DNA of 64,000 nucleotides from assembly GCA_014607495.2 (NCBI GenBank), contig CP053155.1, positions 2,232,001 to 2,296,000 on the forward strand. Direction: 5' to 3'. Positions 10,925 to 21,839 of this stretch are shown one piece after another; position 1 is the first letter of the stretch, and every line of letters starts with the position of its first letter. The notes under the pieces are model-generated. The model saw only the letters and a list, made by a program, of their open reading frames with translations, searched no databases and was not told the DNA's origin. Both the position numbers and the translations under genes were made by a program. The DNA comes from Carposina sasakii (Eukaryota; Arthropoda; Insecta; Lepidoptera; Carposinidae).

Positions 10925-11374
10925 CTGTACAAGAAAAGTAAGCAAAAACCCTTATAATATAATTTTTCTGTTTATCTGTCTGTTCAAAATCAATTTTTTT
11001 TAGTAATGTAGAGTTATGAAATAGAAATATCTTAAACTATCGAACACCCACGACTTCAAGATATTTAGATATATGATTATCTACTTTAAAACAAAAACCC
11101 AAAACATTCTGATTCAGCTCAATCAATGTCAAACTTTGTAAATCAGTAGATAAGAATTACACTTAAAATGCGCTACTTCATCATTTACATCTATCTATAT
11201 TATATAAATAACTATGAAAGATAAATTTTATAAGAATACTTTGCTTTTCTTTGATAAATGTAAATATTTCTTTTAAGCTAGATTGTACAGGTACAAATTA
11301 TATCTAATCCAATAAGATTTTATTGTCTGTCTGTACAGTAAAATAGATTTAATTTACCAACCCTATTAATTATT

Positions 11375-11608
11375 ATGTGGTGTCAGGAGAGTAGAACACC
11401 ACCCCATGTCTGCACGTGGGTATCGTAAGAGGCGATTAAGGGTTTCCGGGAGGTGGGCAGAAGCGCCTTCCGTGCTGACAACATAGTCCAAAAATCAGAC
11501 TGCGGTCACCAATCCCGCCTGCCCAACATGGTGACTATGGTCAAAATCCCCTATGATATTAGCCTTGTGGCGTGCCCTGGGGGAGGCCTACGTAGCATAG
11601 GCTAAAAA
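11375..11608 (+). repeat. SINE-A copy 1 of a tandem pair
   Basis: The boxes are 'gtagaacaccaccccatgtc', 'gaggcgattaagggtttccg', 'ggaggtgggcag', 'catagtcc', 'ctgcggtcacca', 'gtgcccTGGGGGAGGCCTACG' and a broken end. The first 15 bases ('gccgcgtggtgccgg') are diverged. It is followed directly by a second copy, so insertion into or beside an existing copy is likely. Confidence 0.7.
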
Positions 11609-11611
11609 TGA

Positions 11612-11830
11612 GCCGCGTGGTGCCGGCAGAGTAGAGTATGTACCGTAGTAAGAGGCGATTAAGGGAGGATTCGGGAGGTGGGCAACAGCACCTCTACCCC
11701 GAAAATCAGACTGCGGTCACCAACCCGCTTGCCCAGCGTGATGACTATAGGTAAAAACTCTAGCCGTAGCTTTGTGGTCTACCCTGGGGGAGGCCTACGT
11801 CCAACAGTGGACTGCAATAGGCTGATGATG
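11612..11830 (+). repeat. SINE-A copy 2 of a tandem pair
   Basis: It begins GCCGCGTGGTGCCGGCAGAG and ends GAGGCCTACGTCCAACAGTG followed by 'gactgcaataggctgatgatgaa'. It is head-to-tail with the copy at 11375-11608 and lacks some internal bases ('gtaccgtagtaagaggcg'). Confidence 0.8.
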
Positions 11831-12547
11831 AATAATTGTATGTAAGCTCTCTTATATTTGATTTCTTAATGCTTCTCTCTACTCCCGAAAGCTTTGGTTT
11901 CCTAGATCCCACAGCCACGTTTAGTATAGCGGGACCAGCAAGCCTAGCATGACCTGCGAAACACGATATGATAAACCGATTTATCGACATTTAGCCTGTC
12001 AAACACGATAAATATAGCCGTCAAGTTGAATTTTGTATAGAGACGATACGATATCGTACGAAACGATGCGTGGTCATGCTAGGTGGGCAGATTTAAAAGA
12101 TCAGTGACAAATTGCTAGTTGATCACCTGATAGAACGCTTTTAATTTATACATTATTATAATCGGTCTAATCTAAAACGGTTTAAAATATATATCTCACA
12201 GCGACCAAAATATTTAAACGAGCAGTATTTTTAAAGCCCACGCCAGCGACATATCCGTTTAAAAATTAACATACAAAGCGATGAAGAGCTGCAAAGAAAG
12301 CGCTACAGCACTGAATAAATGAACAAACGGATGCACCGGATGGACCTTTGTTAAGCAGAGCGCTTGAAAGTTGTTAAAGCTGAAAAAGGCGTAAAATTTC
12401 AAAATGAATGATAACCATAGATTATGTAAAGAAGCGTGGTACTAGATAACTTAGATACAGCCATGTGTTGAATATAAATAAAATTAAAATAATAATTTTA
12501 ATTTATACACGAAGAAATGTCTAAAATCAAACATGGTTATGTATATC

Positions 12548-12817
12548 TGGGAGCCTATTCTCAAAAAGTCTCGAGTTGGAACGAAGCCGAAACAGAACCG
12601 TTGTAGACGCTCAGAACAAAGCAATAATTACTTTACGGTGACGTAATTAGACACATTTCAGCACGAGACATTTTTTTTTATTCTGTCATGTTCGCGACCG
12701 ATGCGAGCTAAAATATACCTACTCAAGCGGTAAGTATATATTTGCTTCGCACCACGTTTCGTTAACGGTTCGTTAGTGGCTGCGTTTCGGCTCAAAAATT
12801 TTCAAGAATTGCCCCCC
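12548..12817. mobile_element. 270-bp inverted-repeat element (GGGGG-ended), full copy
   Basis: Its left part matches 1330-1440 closely. Its right end reads 'ttcaagaattgccccccag', the inverse of the GGGGGACAATTC terminus seen at 1313. The inner arms (gaagccgaaac... and ...gtttcggctc) are also inverted. There is no transposase. The few differences from the 1313 copy suggest fairly recent movement. Confidence 0.6.
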
Positions 12818-13474
12818 AGTATGCAATGAATTAACGCTCGTAGAATGAGGCGTAGTTTGTAGTAATTCGTAGCAAGTGCTACGTCTCTCGCCTCGCCTTA
12901 AATCAAAAAGTTCGTAATTTTGGAAGTTTTCGGATTATAGTCACGCTCATTACCCAAATAGTGTAACAGTAGTTCATAGTAGAATCATGCAACCTGTCAA
13001 ACCTTATGTTGGTTTTGACATAAAAGAGAACTGGTTTTGGCAGTTCGATTTCATCTTTAGGCGATCATAACCTTATTAGTTCCACGTTGGTGGCCATAAA
13101 GCCCCGAAACGTCAACTCATGCTTGACAGACCGCAACAAATATACCTATAGAGAGTAACATACGACTATAAAATATGCCAATAGATAAATATGTTGTGTA
13201 TGCTTTCAGGTCGAATAATTAATATTCAATTTAATTAAATTCAATCCCCCAAAGTAGTTGGGCAGAAGTGTGCAAATTGAAACCCACTTTTCAACAGTTA
13301 GCCTATTAATTCTCACGTGGCAGGGGCTGGGCCTACAGCCTTTCATAATAGTTATCGTTATAATTTGATATACTTACTTGTATTTCCAATTTTCACAGTA
13401 AAGTATGACAAAGAGTGTAGTTAGGCACTTTTCCTCGGGTATAGTATAGTGATATCTTTTAGGTATACCTAATT

Positions 13475-13690
13475 TGTGGTTATCATACGAGGCGATTAAG
13501 GGTTTCCGGGAGGTGGGCAGCAGCGCCTCCCGTACTGACAATATAGTCCGAAAATCACACTGCAGTCACCAACCCGCCTGCCCAACGTGGTGACTATGGG
13601 CAAAAGCCCTCTGTAGCAGTAGCCTTGTAGCGTGCCCAGAGGGAGGCCTACGTCCAGCAGTGGACTGCAATAGGCTGAAGAGGAAGAAGA
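13475..13690 (+). repeat. SINE-A, 5'-truncated
   Basis: It starts within the 'tatcatacgaggcgattaag' box and runs in order to GAGGCCTACGTCCAGCAGTG, 'gactgcaataggctg' and an AAGAGGAAGAAG tail. The tail uses GAAGAA instead of GATGAT. Confidence 0.8.
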
Positions 13691-14098
13691 ATACATCATT
13701 TGTACGCTTTGTCCTTTATACAGCAGGTTACTTCAAGGACAAAAGATTGTCCTTGAGTATTTTATGTATTAGTACGTAATACACTAATAATAGTACCTTA
13801 CCTACAGGAATGAGTGAAAGGCCCAAATACCCAATACGACTATATTTTATCTATGGCTTCCTACTACGTAATTCGAAATTGGTTTGAGCAGAATTGTACA
13901 TAGGTATTGCAACATTTATTATTGAAATTTGTGAACAAAATATAGGAGGAGTGATATGTATGATTTGAGCATTTTTTTCAATTATTTTCGCTTAACAACA
14001 ATCTATCCCTTTTTAAATACTTAGTACTAATATTTTATTGAAATTGATATTTTATACCAGCTATAAAAAAAAATCTATCTATCTATCTATACAGCCTC

Positions 14099-14325
14099 TT
14101 ACACCCACTGCTGAGTAAAGGTCTCCTCTTCCCTATGCCACTGTCCTCTGTCCTGGGCCAACCTCATCCACTGCTGTCCAGCAATCCTTCGGATATCATC
14201 CGAACATCGGGCGGGTGGTCTGCCCCTCGGTCTTAAAGCGTCCCTTGGCCACCATTCCGTCACGGCCTTGGTCCATCGACCATCATCCCTCCTGGCCAAA
14301 TGTCCCGCCCACCTCCACTTCAGCC
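14099..14325 (-). pseudogene. LINE-A-like reverse transcriptase C-terminus (5'-truncated)
   Basis: On the minus strand the frame is open from about 14325. It carries L-K-W-R-W-A-G-H-L-A-R-R, then D-G-R-W-T-K, then G-R-P-P-A-R-x-S-D-D-I, I-A-G-x-x-W-M and A-Q-D-R, ending T-Q-Q-W-V-stop. This is the C-terminal tail that follows the reverse transcriptase domain of RTE-like non-LTR elements. The 3' end runs into GATA repeats (14075-14091 on the plus strand). Endonuclease and RT cores are absent, so it is a dead 5'-truncated copy. Its sequence differs enough from the 32978 and 62645 copies to be a separate subfamily. Confidence 0.8.
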
Positions 14326-15813
14326 TTCATACCTATACCTGTACTTATACCAGCAAGACTGTAATTAATACCCACTACGCTATTCTATCTACAGTTAATT
14401 CAGTAACAAACACCACTTATCTAAACTTTCCCGATTATATATCTTATGATGTAAAATAGAAAATAACTAGGTATCTCTACAAAAAATAACCTAGTCATGA
14501 CGTAGTCGAACCTAATAAAATTCATATAAAAACAACGCGAATGTCCCCAATTCCCCATCTTAAAAACAAAGAGATCCCCAACTGAATACCGACCGAACGG
14601 GTCATCTAAAATATCAAATTGTCTTCTTGTTGGCAATACCTTTGCTAAAAATATACGCGGACCAGTAGCGACCGGAAAAAACATGGAACAAAAGCTCAAT
14701 ACAATGTTTTTTTTTTTGCCCGTGTTCATTTATTCAGGCTCCCCTATCTGGCGAGATGCCAACCCTGGCAACACCGAGACGTGCAATATTCGCAATTCGA
14801 ACACTATCTCTGTAATTTTCATGAGCAATTTTCTTAATGCCGTCTTAAATGGTTATAATTTTGAATGATTGCGGCCTTCCCTTTATTCTTATAATGCCGT
14901 TCTCAGGAATAGTCCCTTTCGAGTCGCATTGTAATGGTAAATTGATACCGGAGATGGTTTTGATAGCAGTCATTTTGATAGCAACGAGATCTAGGTTTTA
15001 TAGGAGCTATACTAACTAGTTTAACGTTTGTGTTTGTTTCTACAGTCTACAATGTAACACTGACTGTCTGTTATTATATGAAATGTCCCAGACTTTGTGG
15101 AGAGAAACTTTTTATTTTGAAAGACATTACGAAGATATTTTTTTTCGCAAGGTACTGCATTCACTTTTTACCATGTGGGATTTAAAGCAGGCTTTAAAAA
15201 AGCAGACTAAAAACGGTAGTTTTTACGAGAAATAATATCGAAATATCTTTACAAATTTATACGTTTATATTAGAAGATTTTTTAAAGTGGTAAATGAACA
15301 TTAAATTTTTAGAAATTATACGCAAATAGCAAATAACACTTCAGTAGGTCAATAACCTGTAGTCAGCTGACCCCAAGTCACAGATTGATCTCGTGGAGTC
15401 ATAAAACTTCTACACACGTTTCTAGTAATATTAGGATGTGTTCACATTGAATTATCTGCATATTTCCTTTTATTACGCGAAATAAATAAAAATAAAAACG
15501 TTCTTTTTGAGAAGTAAGACCGATTTCCCCTCCTTTTGTAGTATTACTTATATCTGCGCGAAAATCCTGCATTGGACCACCGTGATCAAGGCTGCATAAT
15601 AAAATGGCTGTGTTAAATATGACAATAACCATATTGGTAGAGTGCGTTTCACCAAATGAATGATGGCGCTAGATACTATGTGATGATTACATTAAATGTT
15701 GGTTTCGAAATGAAGTTAGGAGGATAGTTATGTTGAGGAGTTATTCAATGAAACGGACTGAAACGGACTCTAAGATGAGTTCTAAGATAAGAGACTCATG
15801 TCGAAAATCCAGC
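14326..15813. other. No recognisable gene
   Basis: A strong acceptor-like pyrimidine run ends CAG at 14737 on the plus strand, but the following frames (up to 43 codons) match nothing I know. Minus-strand frames of 102 codons (14421-14729) and 77 codons (15399-15632) have neither motifs nor splice support. Confidence 0.35.
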
Positions 15814-16020
15814 GCGAGATATCTCACATTGATCAGATAGCCATGTAATAATAACTAGACAAAAGTATAAAAAGGATGGCAAAGCACTTTTTACAGCGTA
15901 AATTAATTCCAATCTGACCCGAAAACGATTCTAATTAGTTTTACACGTACATTATACACTTACTTAGTCTATTTATTACGTAGTTCTATGAATTTGACGT
16001 TTTAATGTGAGATATCTTGC
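15814..16020. repeat. Inverted repeat pair, possible MITE
   Basis: CGAGATATCTCACATT near 15815-15830 is inverted at 16005-16020 (AATGTGAGATATCTTG) with one mismatch. The arms are only about 17 bp and contain the self-complementary GAGATATCTC, so chance is not excluded. Confidence 0.3.
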
Positions 16021-16243
16021 TCTCACCAAGCTAGCTCATGCTACGGGCGCAGGTCTGAATTTGACAGACTTCGATTTCGATGCATGTGTGTTCTAAGCCT
16101 TACCTACTATCCCTCCAAGTTGGGTAGAGCAAAGATAACGAGTGGCTGTACCAACCAACTTACTAGTTCGACGTTTGTTAGATTGTACCTACATCCATAC
16201 ACACTTGTTATATTGAAACCCTACATTATACTCTTATTTTCAG

Positions 16244-16270
16244 TGATAACTTTAACTCGAGGGCACTCAG
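16244..16270 (+). other. Candidate 27-nt microexon
   Basis: A pyrimidine-rich TATACTCTTATTTTCAG acceptor ends at 16243 and a consensus donor, CAG|GTAAGAG, begins at 16271, leaving exactly 27 nt. With one base from the previous exon the frame stays open (D-N-F-N-S-R-A-L). The neighbouring exons were not found, so this could be a chance pairing of splice signals. Confidence 0.15.
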
Positions 16271-16332
16271 GTAAGAGATAGTAGTTTTGTTTTTGTAGTA
16301 GGTTTTTTCAAGGTTGAGTATTAGTTGAGTTA

Positions 16333-16404
16333 GTGGTGATATAGACCAGTGGTTAAGACGTGCGCTTTCCAAGGGAGGGGCGTAAGTTCAATCTCAGGCC
16401 TGTA
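16333..16404 (+). repeat. tRNA-like head of a degenerate SINE
   Basis: It shows an A-box-like 'tagaccagtggttaagacg' and a B-box-like 'taagttcaatctc' about 30 bp downstream, ending 'ggcctgtac'. Arms do not pair into a full cloverleaf. It is probably the remnant of a further tRNA-derived SINE family. Confidence 0.4.
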
Positions 16405-17039
16405 CTATTGAATTTATTTAATGTACGGATTTTGCTAAAATTGTCACTAAGCTATACCCGGGAAGGATTGGCGTCAAACAAGCAGCTGGCCGTAAAACAA
16501 ACGTAAGTCAAATCTTTGGCAACATGAGTTTAAAAAAAACCATATTGCGCTGACCCCCATATATTATAATGGGATAAGGGCAGAGACATGATCAGTGTTG
16601 GTTGGGTGACGATTAGTGTTGCTTTAGGTTAACATCTCCTGCAAATCTCAAACACTATAATTTGATATTATGAGGGCCTTCTAGATGTAAAACTAAATGA
16701 TATCAAAAACCAATAATAAATGCACAAACTATAATAACCTAGTGCAAAACGACTAAAGTTCCACAGGCAACTTTAAATTGCATGCGATCTTCGCGAACTT
16801 GGCGTAATTTATGACATTTTAAAGCAAAACTGATTTAAGTGTTCAAGTTTTGAAGTTCAGTGTACATAGTCGTTGTAGATAGCATGTAGTCGTTTGCGAC
16901 CATGGAGTAGATACAAGTGGAGCTGTCATGGTCAATGTAGTCTTACCATGGTCCATTGTAGCCCTAAGCCCATTCTCTGTTACTAATTTCAAAAGAAAAA
17001 GACCTGTAGAGGTAAAGATCAGGTAAAGAATACTCAAAA

Positions 17040-17165
17040 ACTACGAGCGCGCATGAAGAATACCATGAGAGTCGACGAAGAGAGTCAGGAAATGGAGATC
17101 TGTGACTTCCATCTGCCCCTCCGAGAAAGATAGATACTTAGATAGATAGTATGTGTGTGTATGTA
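17040..17165 (+). pseudogene. Degenerate LINE-B 3' fragment
   Basis: It preserves 'cgcgcatgaagaataccatg', 'gacgaagagagtcagg' and 'tctgcccctccgagaaag', then GATA and GTAT simple repeats. This corresponds to the last coding codons and tail of LINE-B (compare 50325-50710), with several point changes and a small deletion. Confidence 0.6.
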
Positions 17166-17232
17166 ATAATCCTTAGATAACATGTTATTTGGCTTGATGC
17201 TTACGGTAGATAAATAGTACTAACACTTATAA

Positions 17233-17312
17233 TTTTAATGCGAGAGGTCGTGAGTTTAAATCTCACTCGGGTGATTTTTTTTTTCATTTCTTAATAATAT
17301 TTTTAGTTTTAA
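17233..17312 (+). repeat. SINE-C, 5'-truncated
   Basis: It starts in the anticodon-arm region and keeps the perfect T arm GTGAG/CTCAC, the 'cgggtga' acceptor end and the T-rich body 'ttttttttcatttcttaata'. ATTTTAA-like bases flank it on both sides and may be the target duplication. Confidence 0.6.
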
Positions 17313-18230
17313 TTTATTTTTATGTAAAGAAATAGTTATATAGAGAGATCAAAATGTAAAGAATATTTTATTATTGTTATACATGACATGTATATTAATA
17401 TATGTGTTTATTAATATATATATTTCTTAAGATATGAGGTTTTGCAAACCTAAAGCACAGGCCCAGCCTAGTTTAGGTACCTTTATATACTACCTATTTA
17501 AATATTCAGATTTTTTATGTACCTATGTATAGTAAATGTTTGATATTGAATTTTTTTTAATTTATTAAATTAACTCGTGGTAAAACAACGGCTCTCAAGT
17601 ATTATAAACTGAAAACTATAAATCAACCGAGTATAATTCGGAGGCTAGTTAAATGAATTATTGACTACATATGCTTACGACTGAACATACGTAAGTCAAC
17701 AAGTAAACAAACAACTCAAACTTATAACCCTTATAACAAATCTAGCAAGTGACAAGTTGAATTATTTACGGCACAAAACCGCAGTATGTTTTAGTTCCCT
17801 TTGAACTTTGGAATTAATTGGCACAATTTAATTACTAACACAACTGCGCTGAGTTGGTTCGTGAGATAATTGGGTGAAGAGCGAGATTATATCAAGCACA
17901 CTGTACTTATACAGTAACTCTTGTACCTCGCATAATCCTCCCTCCATATACCTATATATGGTGTACCGAAAGGAATAATGGCAACGAAAAAACATCCTGT
18001 AGATATATAGATGATAAAAACAACACTACTTTGAAATAAATTACTTATAATAATGACTCCGTGGTTTTTATGTTCTCTGCGCTTGACCTTGCATTGACCC
18101 GCCTGCTCGAAAGCGCGCGAATTTTGAATTATAACTTCGCAGATTTTACGCGTAAGAACTTTGTGTTGCGGGTGGCGGGGTATGTGGGCGGAGCAACCGT
18201 GGGATTTTTATTTGACTGCCGGGTCTTAAA
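17313..18230. other. No recognisable gene
   Basis: AT-rich sequence. A 60-codon plus frame at 18061-18243 contains a hydrophobic stretch but has no start context or homologue that I recognise. Confidence 0.35.
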
Positions 18231-18332
18231 CGAAATTCTATAAAAATCGCCCACTATAAAGAACCTATTCTACAAAATTTGATATTCGAAATCACAAGTA
18301 GTGTTCAACTGTTATTTTACTAAATGTATAAT

Positions 18333-18521
18333 GTCAGTAGAGGGACAAGAGGGTCTTGGTGTTTTGTAGGCGATGGGCTGACCACCTTGTCACTACTACC
18401 GAACTTGTACATCTCAACTATACCCTCAAAATTGGTCAGAAGTGGCACCATGTGGTTCTATCAGCCCTTGGTGCTCTGCCTACCCCGTAAGGGATAAAGG
18501 CGTGATTAGGTATGTTATATG
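18333..18521 (+). repeat. SINE-B, 5'-truncated, with 8-bp target duplication
   Basis: It begins 'gtcagtagagggacaag' and keeps all later SINE-B boxes to 'taccccgtaagggataaagg'. TGTATAAT is found at 18325-18332 and 18522-18529. Just upstream, at 18232-18305, lies a remnant of MITE-Y ('cgcccactataaagaacctattc'). Confidence 0.75.
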
Positions 18522-18639
18522 TGTATAATATTGTCAGCTACTGGGATTTAAATCTAACCTTTTTCATACAATATTTATCTTTATTCACTTTCAACTTTTT
18601 TAAACGAAATGTAAGAAACCACTTTTCATCTCTATTTCG

Positions 18640-18760
18640 ACGATGAGCTAGCTACTTGCCACTGACCATTTACATCTATCCCTGATATGCTAAATGTAGC
18701 TGTAGAATCTCGTTCGTGATCCTGCATTTCTGGCTACCTCATTTTGGAAACATAGCCCTG
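18640..18760 (-). repeat. Repeat R, inverted partial copy
   Basis: It reads 'gatgagctagctacttgccactgacc', 'ttacatctatccctgatatgctaaatgtagctg' and 'gatcctgcatttctggctac', the reverse of the repeat R box order. No coding content. Confidence 0.6.
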
Positions 18761-18815
18761 TGTAGGTATATTATGTACTTTTTAACTATATTCTTATCAA
18801 TCAGGAATACTTATC

Positions 18816-18936
18816 ATGAAAGTAGATGAAGCGAAAGAGGTGTGTCAGGATCGCAGCAAATGGAGATCCTGTGATCTCTGTCTACCACTCCGGGAAAGAG
18901 GCGTGATTTATATGTATGTATGTATGTATGTCACCA
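18816..18936 (+). pseudogene. LINE-B 3' end
   Basis: The plus frame encodes [18 protein letters not shown] followed by the end of the element and an ATGT repeat. The encoded residues match the last 30 codons of the copies at 50325 and 52601. Everything upstream is missing. A SINE-A copy follows inside its ATGT tail. Confidence 0.75.
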
Positions 18937-19054
18937 ACCCGCCTGCCCAGCGTGGTGACTATGGGCAAAACCCCCCTCCGGCAGTAGCCTTGTCGTGTAC
19001 CCTGGGGGAGGCCTACGTCCAGCAGTGGACTGCAATAGGCTGAAGAAGAAGAAG
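18937..19054 (+). repeat. SINE-A, 5'-truncated, inserted in the LINE-B tail
   Basis: It begins 'caccaacccgcctgcccag' and ends GAGGCCTACGTCCAGCAGTG and 'ctgaagaagaagaag'. ATGTATGT lies on both sides, which fits insertion into the simple-repeat tail of the LINE-B copy just upstream. Confidence 0.75.
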
Positions 19055-19249
19055 ATGTATGTATTATGTATAACTATATTCTTTTCATTTTCTTAACCAT
19101 TTACATACAGCTTCGAAAAGTATTGAATGCCACTTATGTTCCGGGAAAAACGTGGGTTTCTATGTCAAATGAGATTAGTACGAGTATCTCTATTAGTTAG
19201 CATTTAATTTAACATAACATTTAATTTTCTTTCTCAAGTATTCTAAATA

Positions 19250-20000
19250 CATCGTGGCCATATCGTAGAATTGATCATTTCATGAAATGGTCGAGCACTT
19301 CATGAAATGGTCGCATTTCATGAAAAGTTCCTGTCTATTGTCATGATATGGTTTGGGCAGATCGATGATTAAAAATCGTTTCTCGATATGGGCCTAAACG
19401 CCCGATCATTATTATTGATCATATCGTAAAATAGTTACAAATCACGAGAGGCGCTGCGCGCGTTTTATTTATGTTGAAGATGGCGGATTTTTCTTTTTAG
19501 GTTATAAAACAAATTAAAGTGTAGGGTGACTTGCAGAAGAAGTTCACGGATTTAGTGTGTTATATTGTATAATGTATATTAGACTTAATGTGTGGTTTAT
19601 AATAATATTGTTAAACAAAAACCTTAATTACTAGGTTAGGTTAGGTTAGGTTAGACGATGACGCACGAGCCGAGCGAGCGGAGCGAGCGTGCCCAGGCAG
19701 CGTCCGGCGAGTGCCAGATGCGAATCGCTTTTGTAAAGTCTTTTATGTTTTTAAATATTATATTGTGAAAATATCAATTAATAGCAAAAAAAATCATACC
19801 ATCATACCTTATGGTATTTATATATGGTGTAAGCTAACTTACCACATTCGGATTTTATGGACACCCTGTTAATTTTGGCCAAACGTGGATGACAAAATCG
19901 TGATGTATTTAACGATCTGGTCAAATTGAATTGGCACTTCATGAAATGCGACCACTTCATGAAATGCTCGACCATTATGAAATGTATCATGGCCACGACA
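19250..20000. mobile_element. 750-bp inverted-repeat element with TTAGG tract
   Basis: The left end (19250-19340) and the inverted right end (19926-20000) share CGTGGCCAT and several 'cttcatgaaatgg' and 'ggtcg' boxes, about 70 bp in imperfect inversion. The centre includes a (GGTTA)4-like tract at 19634-19654 and a block of 'cgagc' repeats (19668-19690). There is no open frame for a transposase. It is the longer relative of the element at 2340-2505. Confidence 0.65.
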
Positions 20001-21140
20001 CATCAGTACACTCATATCCTGTACTCGTAATTGTCCATTTATTATTGAGCAAAACGAGAGTAATCTCTTTATGATATCGTGTCCAATTAAACTCGATACA
20101 GTTAGTAACAGAAACAATTCGATTGCTAACTCGGCTAATTGATTGAAATCGATATCGATACAATTATTGTATCATGTCAGTACGTACCACCTGTGGAATT
20201 AGTATGTGGAAGATTAAGGCCAATAACCTGTACGAGTAGGGTATCATGGAGCAGAAATAAGTAGAGGTGTGTCCGTTTCATACAATAACTCCTATGACCG
20301 GTTTCAAATCTAACATTTTTGTATGCAATCACACAGATAATTATGTCATACACACAGAAGCTTGCCATTATTCAAATATTTGGTGAATCGCGAGTCATTG
20401 GAGTAATGACGTGGTGTCATGGTACCATCATTGCGATAATGACTGATATGATGGATTAGTCATGTGTTTCTATACCTATGTATTAATATACGGATAGTAC
20501 TTCGAAAGTTAGTTTAAAGTGTGACGGCCTAGATACGTGGAAATGTAGTAAATGGTAGGATGGAAAACTGCATCGAAATCGCAGCCGTTTCTGAGATTAG
20601 CAGCGGGTACTATTGCGTTCATAAAGGTCTCCTATAATTTTTTTCTCATATATCTTCCATGGGTCCGTTACAATTTTATTATATGTATATAGAAGTGTTT
20701 GCCTTCTTATATAGGATATCGAAACCGTAAAATGTAGTTGAGGTAGTAAAGTAACCATCATTTTCTTATCCTAACACCAAAATTAGCAATGACTTTCTGT
20801 TTCCAAAATATCTAACGTAGATAGTAGTAGATGTTGTAGAACGGGTTGTTAAAGGTAGGCGTCCAGAACCCGTGTCGCACAAGGGTACGGTACTTAATAT
20901 TATAACAGTAGAACATGTACTTGGGCCGAGTATCAAACATGGAAGCCGCCAGTAGGGATCAAATTTTATCAACAAATCTGGTTATAGAACAAGCAACTTT
21001 TTGATGGTTCGTAATCATCAAATCTCATGAGCTTCTGTGATGTTTCGTTCCGGATTGTCAAGAAGTTCGTGCCAAGAAAGTATCAGAAGTAATCAAGAAG
21101 TATCAGATACTTGCAATGAAATGAAAGGTCTGTTGATAGA
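20001..21140. other. No recognisable gene
   Basis: Mixed AT-rich sequence with short open frames (up to about 82 codons) that show no motif. No strong repeat boundary was recognised. Confidence 0.35.
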
Positions 21141-21325
21141 TGCCGATTGGTGTAGTTGGTAGTGGCCCTGCCTGCGACACTATAGGTCCTGGGTTCGAAA
21201 GGTGCAAACATTGATATGATGAATATCGATGTTTGTTTCCGAGTCATGGATGATAATCTATGATGTTGCTTAGTACCCATGTTAGGGATCTTAGTGTGGG
21301 ATTAGGTCCCAATATTTTGTTTTCA
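21141..21325 (+). repeat. SINE-D (CCGATTGG head)
   Basis: It starts 'gccgattggtgtagttggta', has the B box 'ggtcctgggttcgaa', a middle with 'gtttgtttccgagtcatgga', and an end 'tagtacccatgttagggatc' and 'gtgggattaggtcc'. This is a familiar lepidopteran tRNA-derived SINE. A second, shorter copy is inverted at 32728-32812. Confidence 0.8.
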
Positions 21326-21693
21326 TCTAAGGTTGTGAAGTGTGTGTGTGAATATTTAAATTAAAATGAAATCTAAACATACGCATTTCTTCTAGTGGGG
21401 ATAACTTTAATAATATTAACTTCTTAACCAATTAGAGAGTAGAGAAAAGTTCGGAAGGATAGGTATAATACTAAGTCTAAGTACTAAGACCGGTAATTTT
21501 CTATTTAATAGGATCGTACAATTTTCTTCAAGACAATTTCCTTTTTCTTTTTCCTGTATTCACTTAAACTCTACTTAATGTTAATATATTGTTACCGGGT
21601 AACACAAACCCATACGAGACAGATTTGCGGGTAACGATACTAACTAGTAAAAAAAAGCCATTCAGGTTTCCTTTTATAAGATTGATATGAGGA

Positions 21694-21757
21694 TATAAGA
21701 TTGATACGGGTGAGGAATTTTTTCCATTTCTTTATTAATAATTTTATAAGATTGATA
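21694..21757 (+). repeat. 38-bp SINE-C tail insertion with 13-bp target duplication
   Basis: TATAAGATTGATA is present at 21694-21706 and 21745-21757. Between the copies is only 'cgggtgaggaattttttcc' plus 'atttctttattaataatttt', the extreme 3' end of SINE-C. A third copy of the 13-mer lies at 21675-21687, so the site was already repetitive or was duplicated again. Confidence 0.75.
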
Positions 21758-21839
21758 TGGTAAATTAGGATAGTTTAGGAGATAGTTAGCCATGAGTTTC
21801 GCTTAACATACCCTTTTTGGTACATCCTGTAACATAAAA

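Noticed and set aside
14421..14729. 102-codon minus-strand open frame
   Set aside because: No acceptor, no motif; hydrophobic, T-rich translation is what AT-rich DNA gives by chance.
14738..14868. Possible exon after a strong CAG acceptor on the plus strand
   Set aside because: Good acceptor but no matching donor and no recognisable protein; three frames are comparably open for a short distance.
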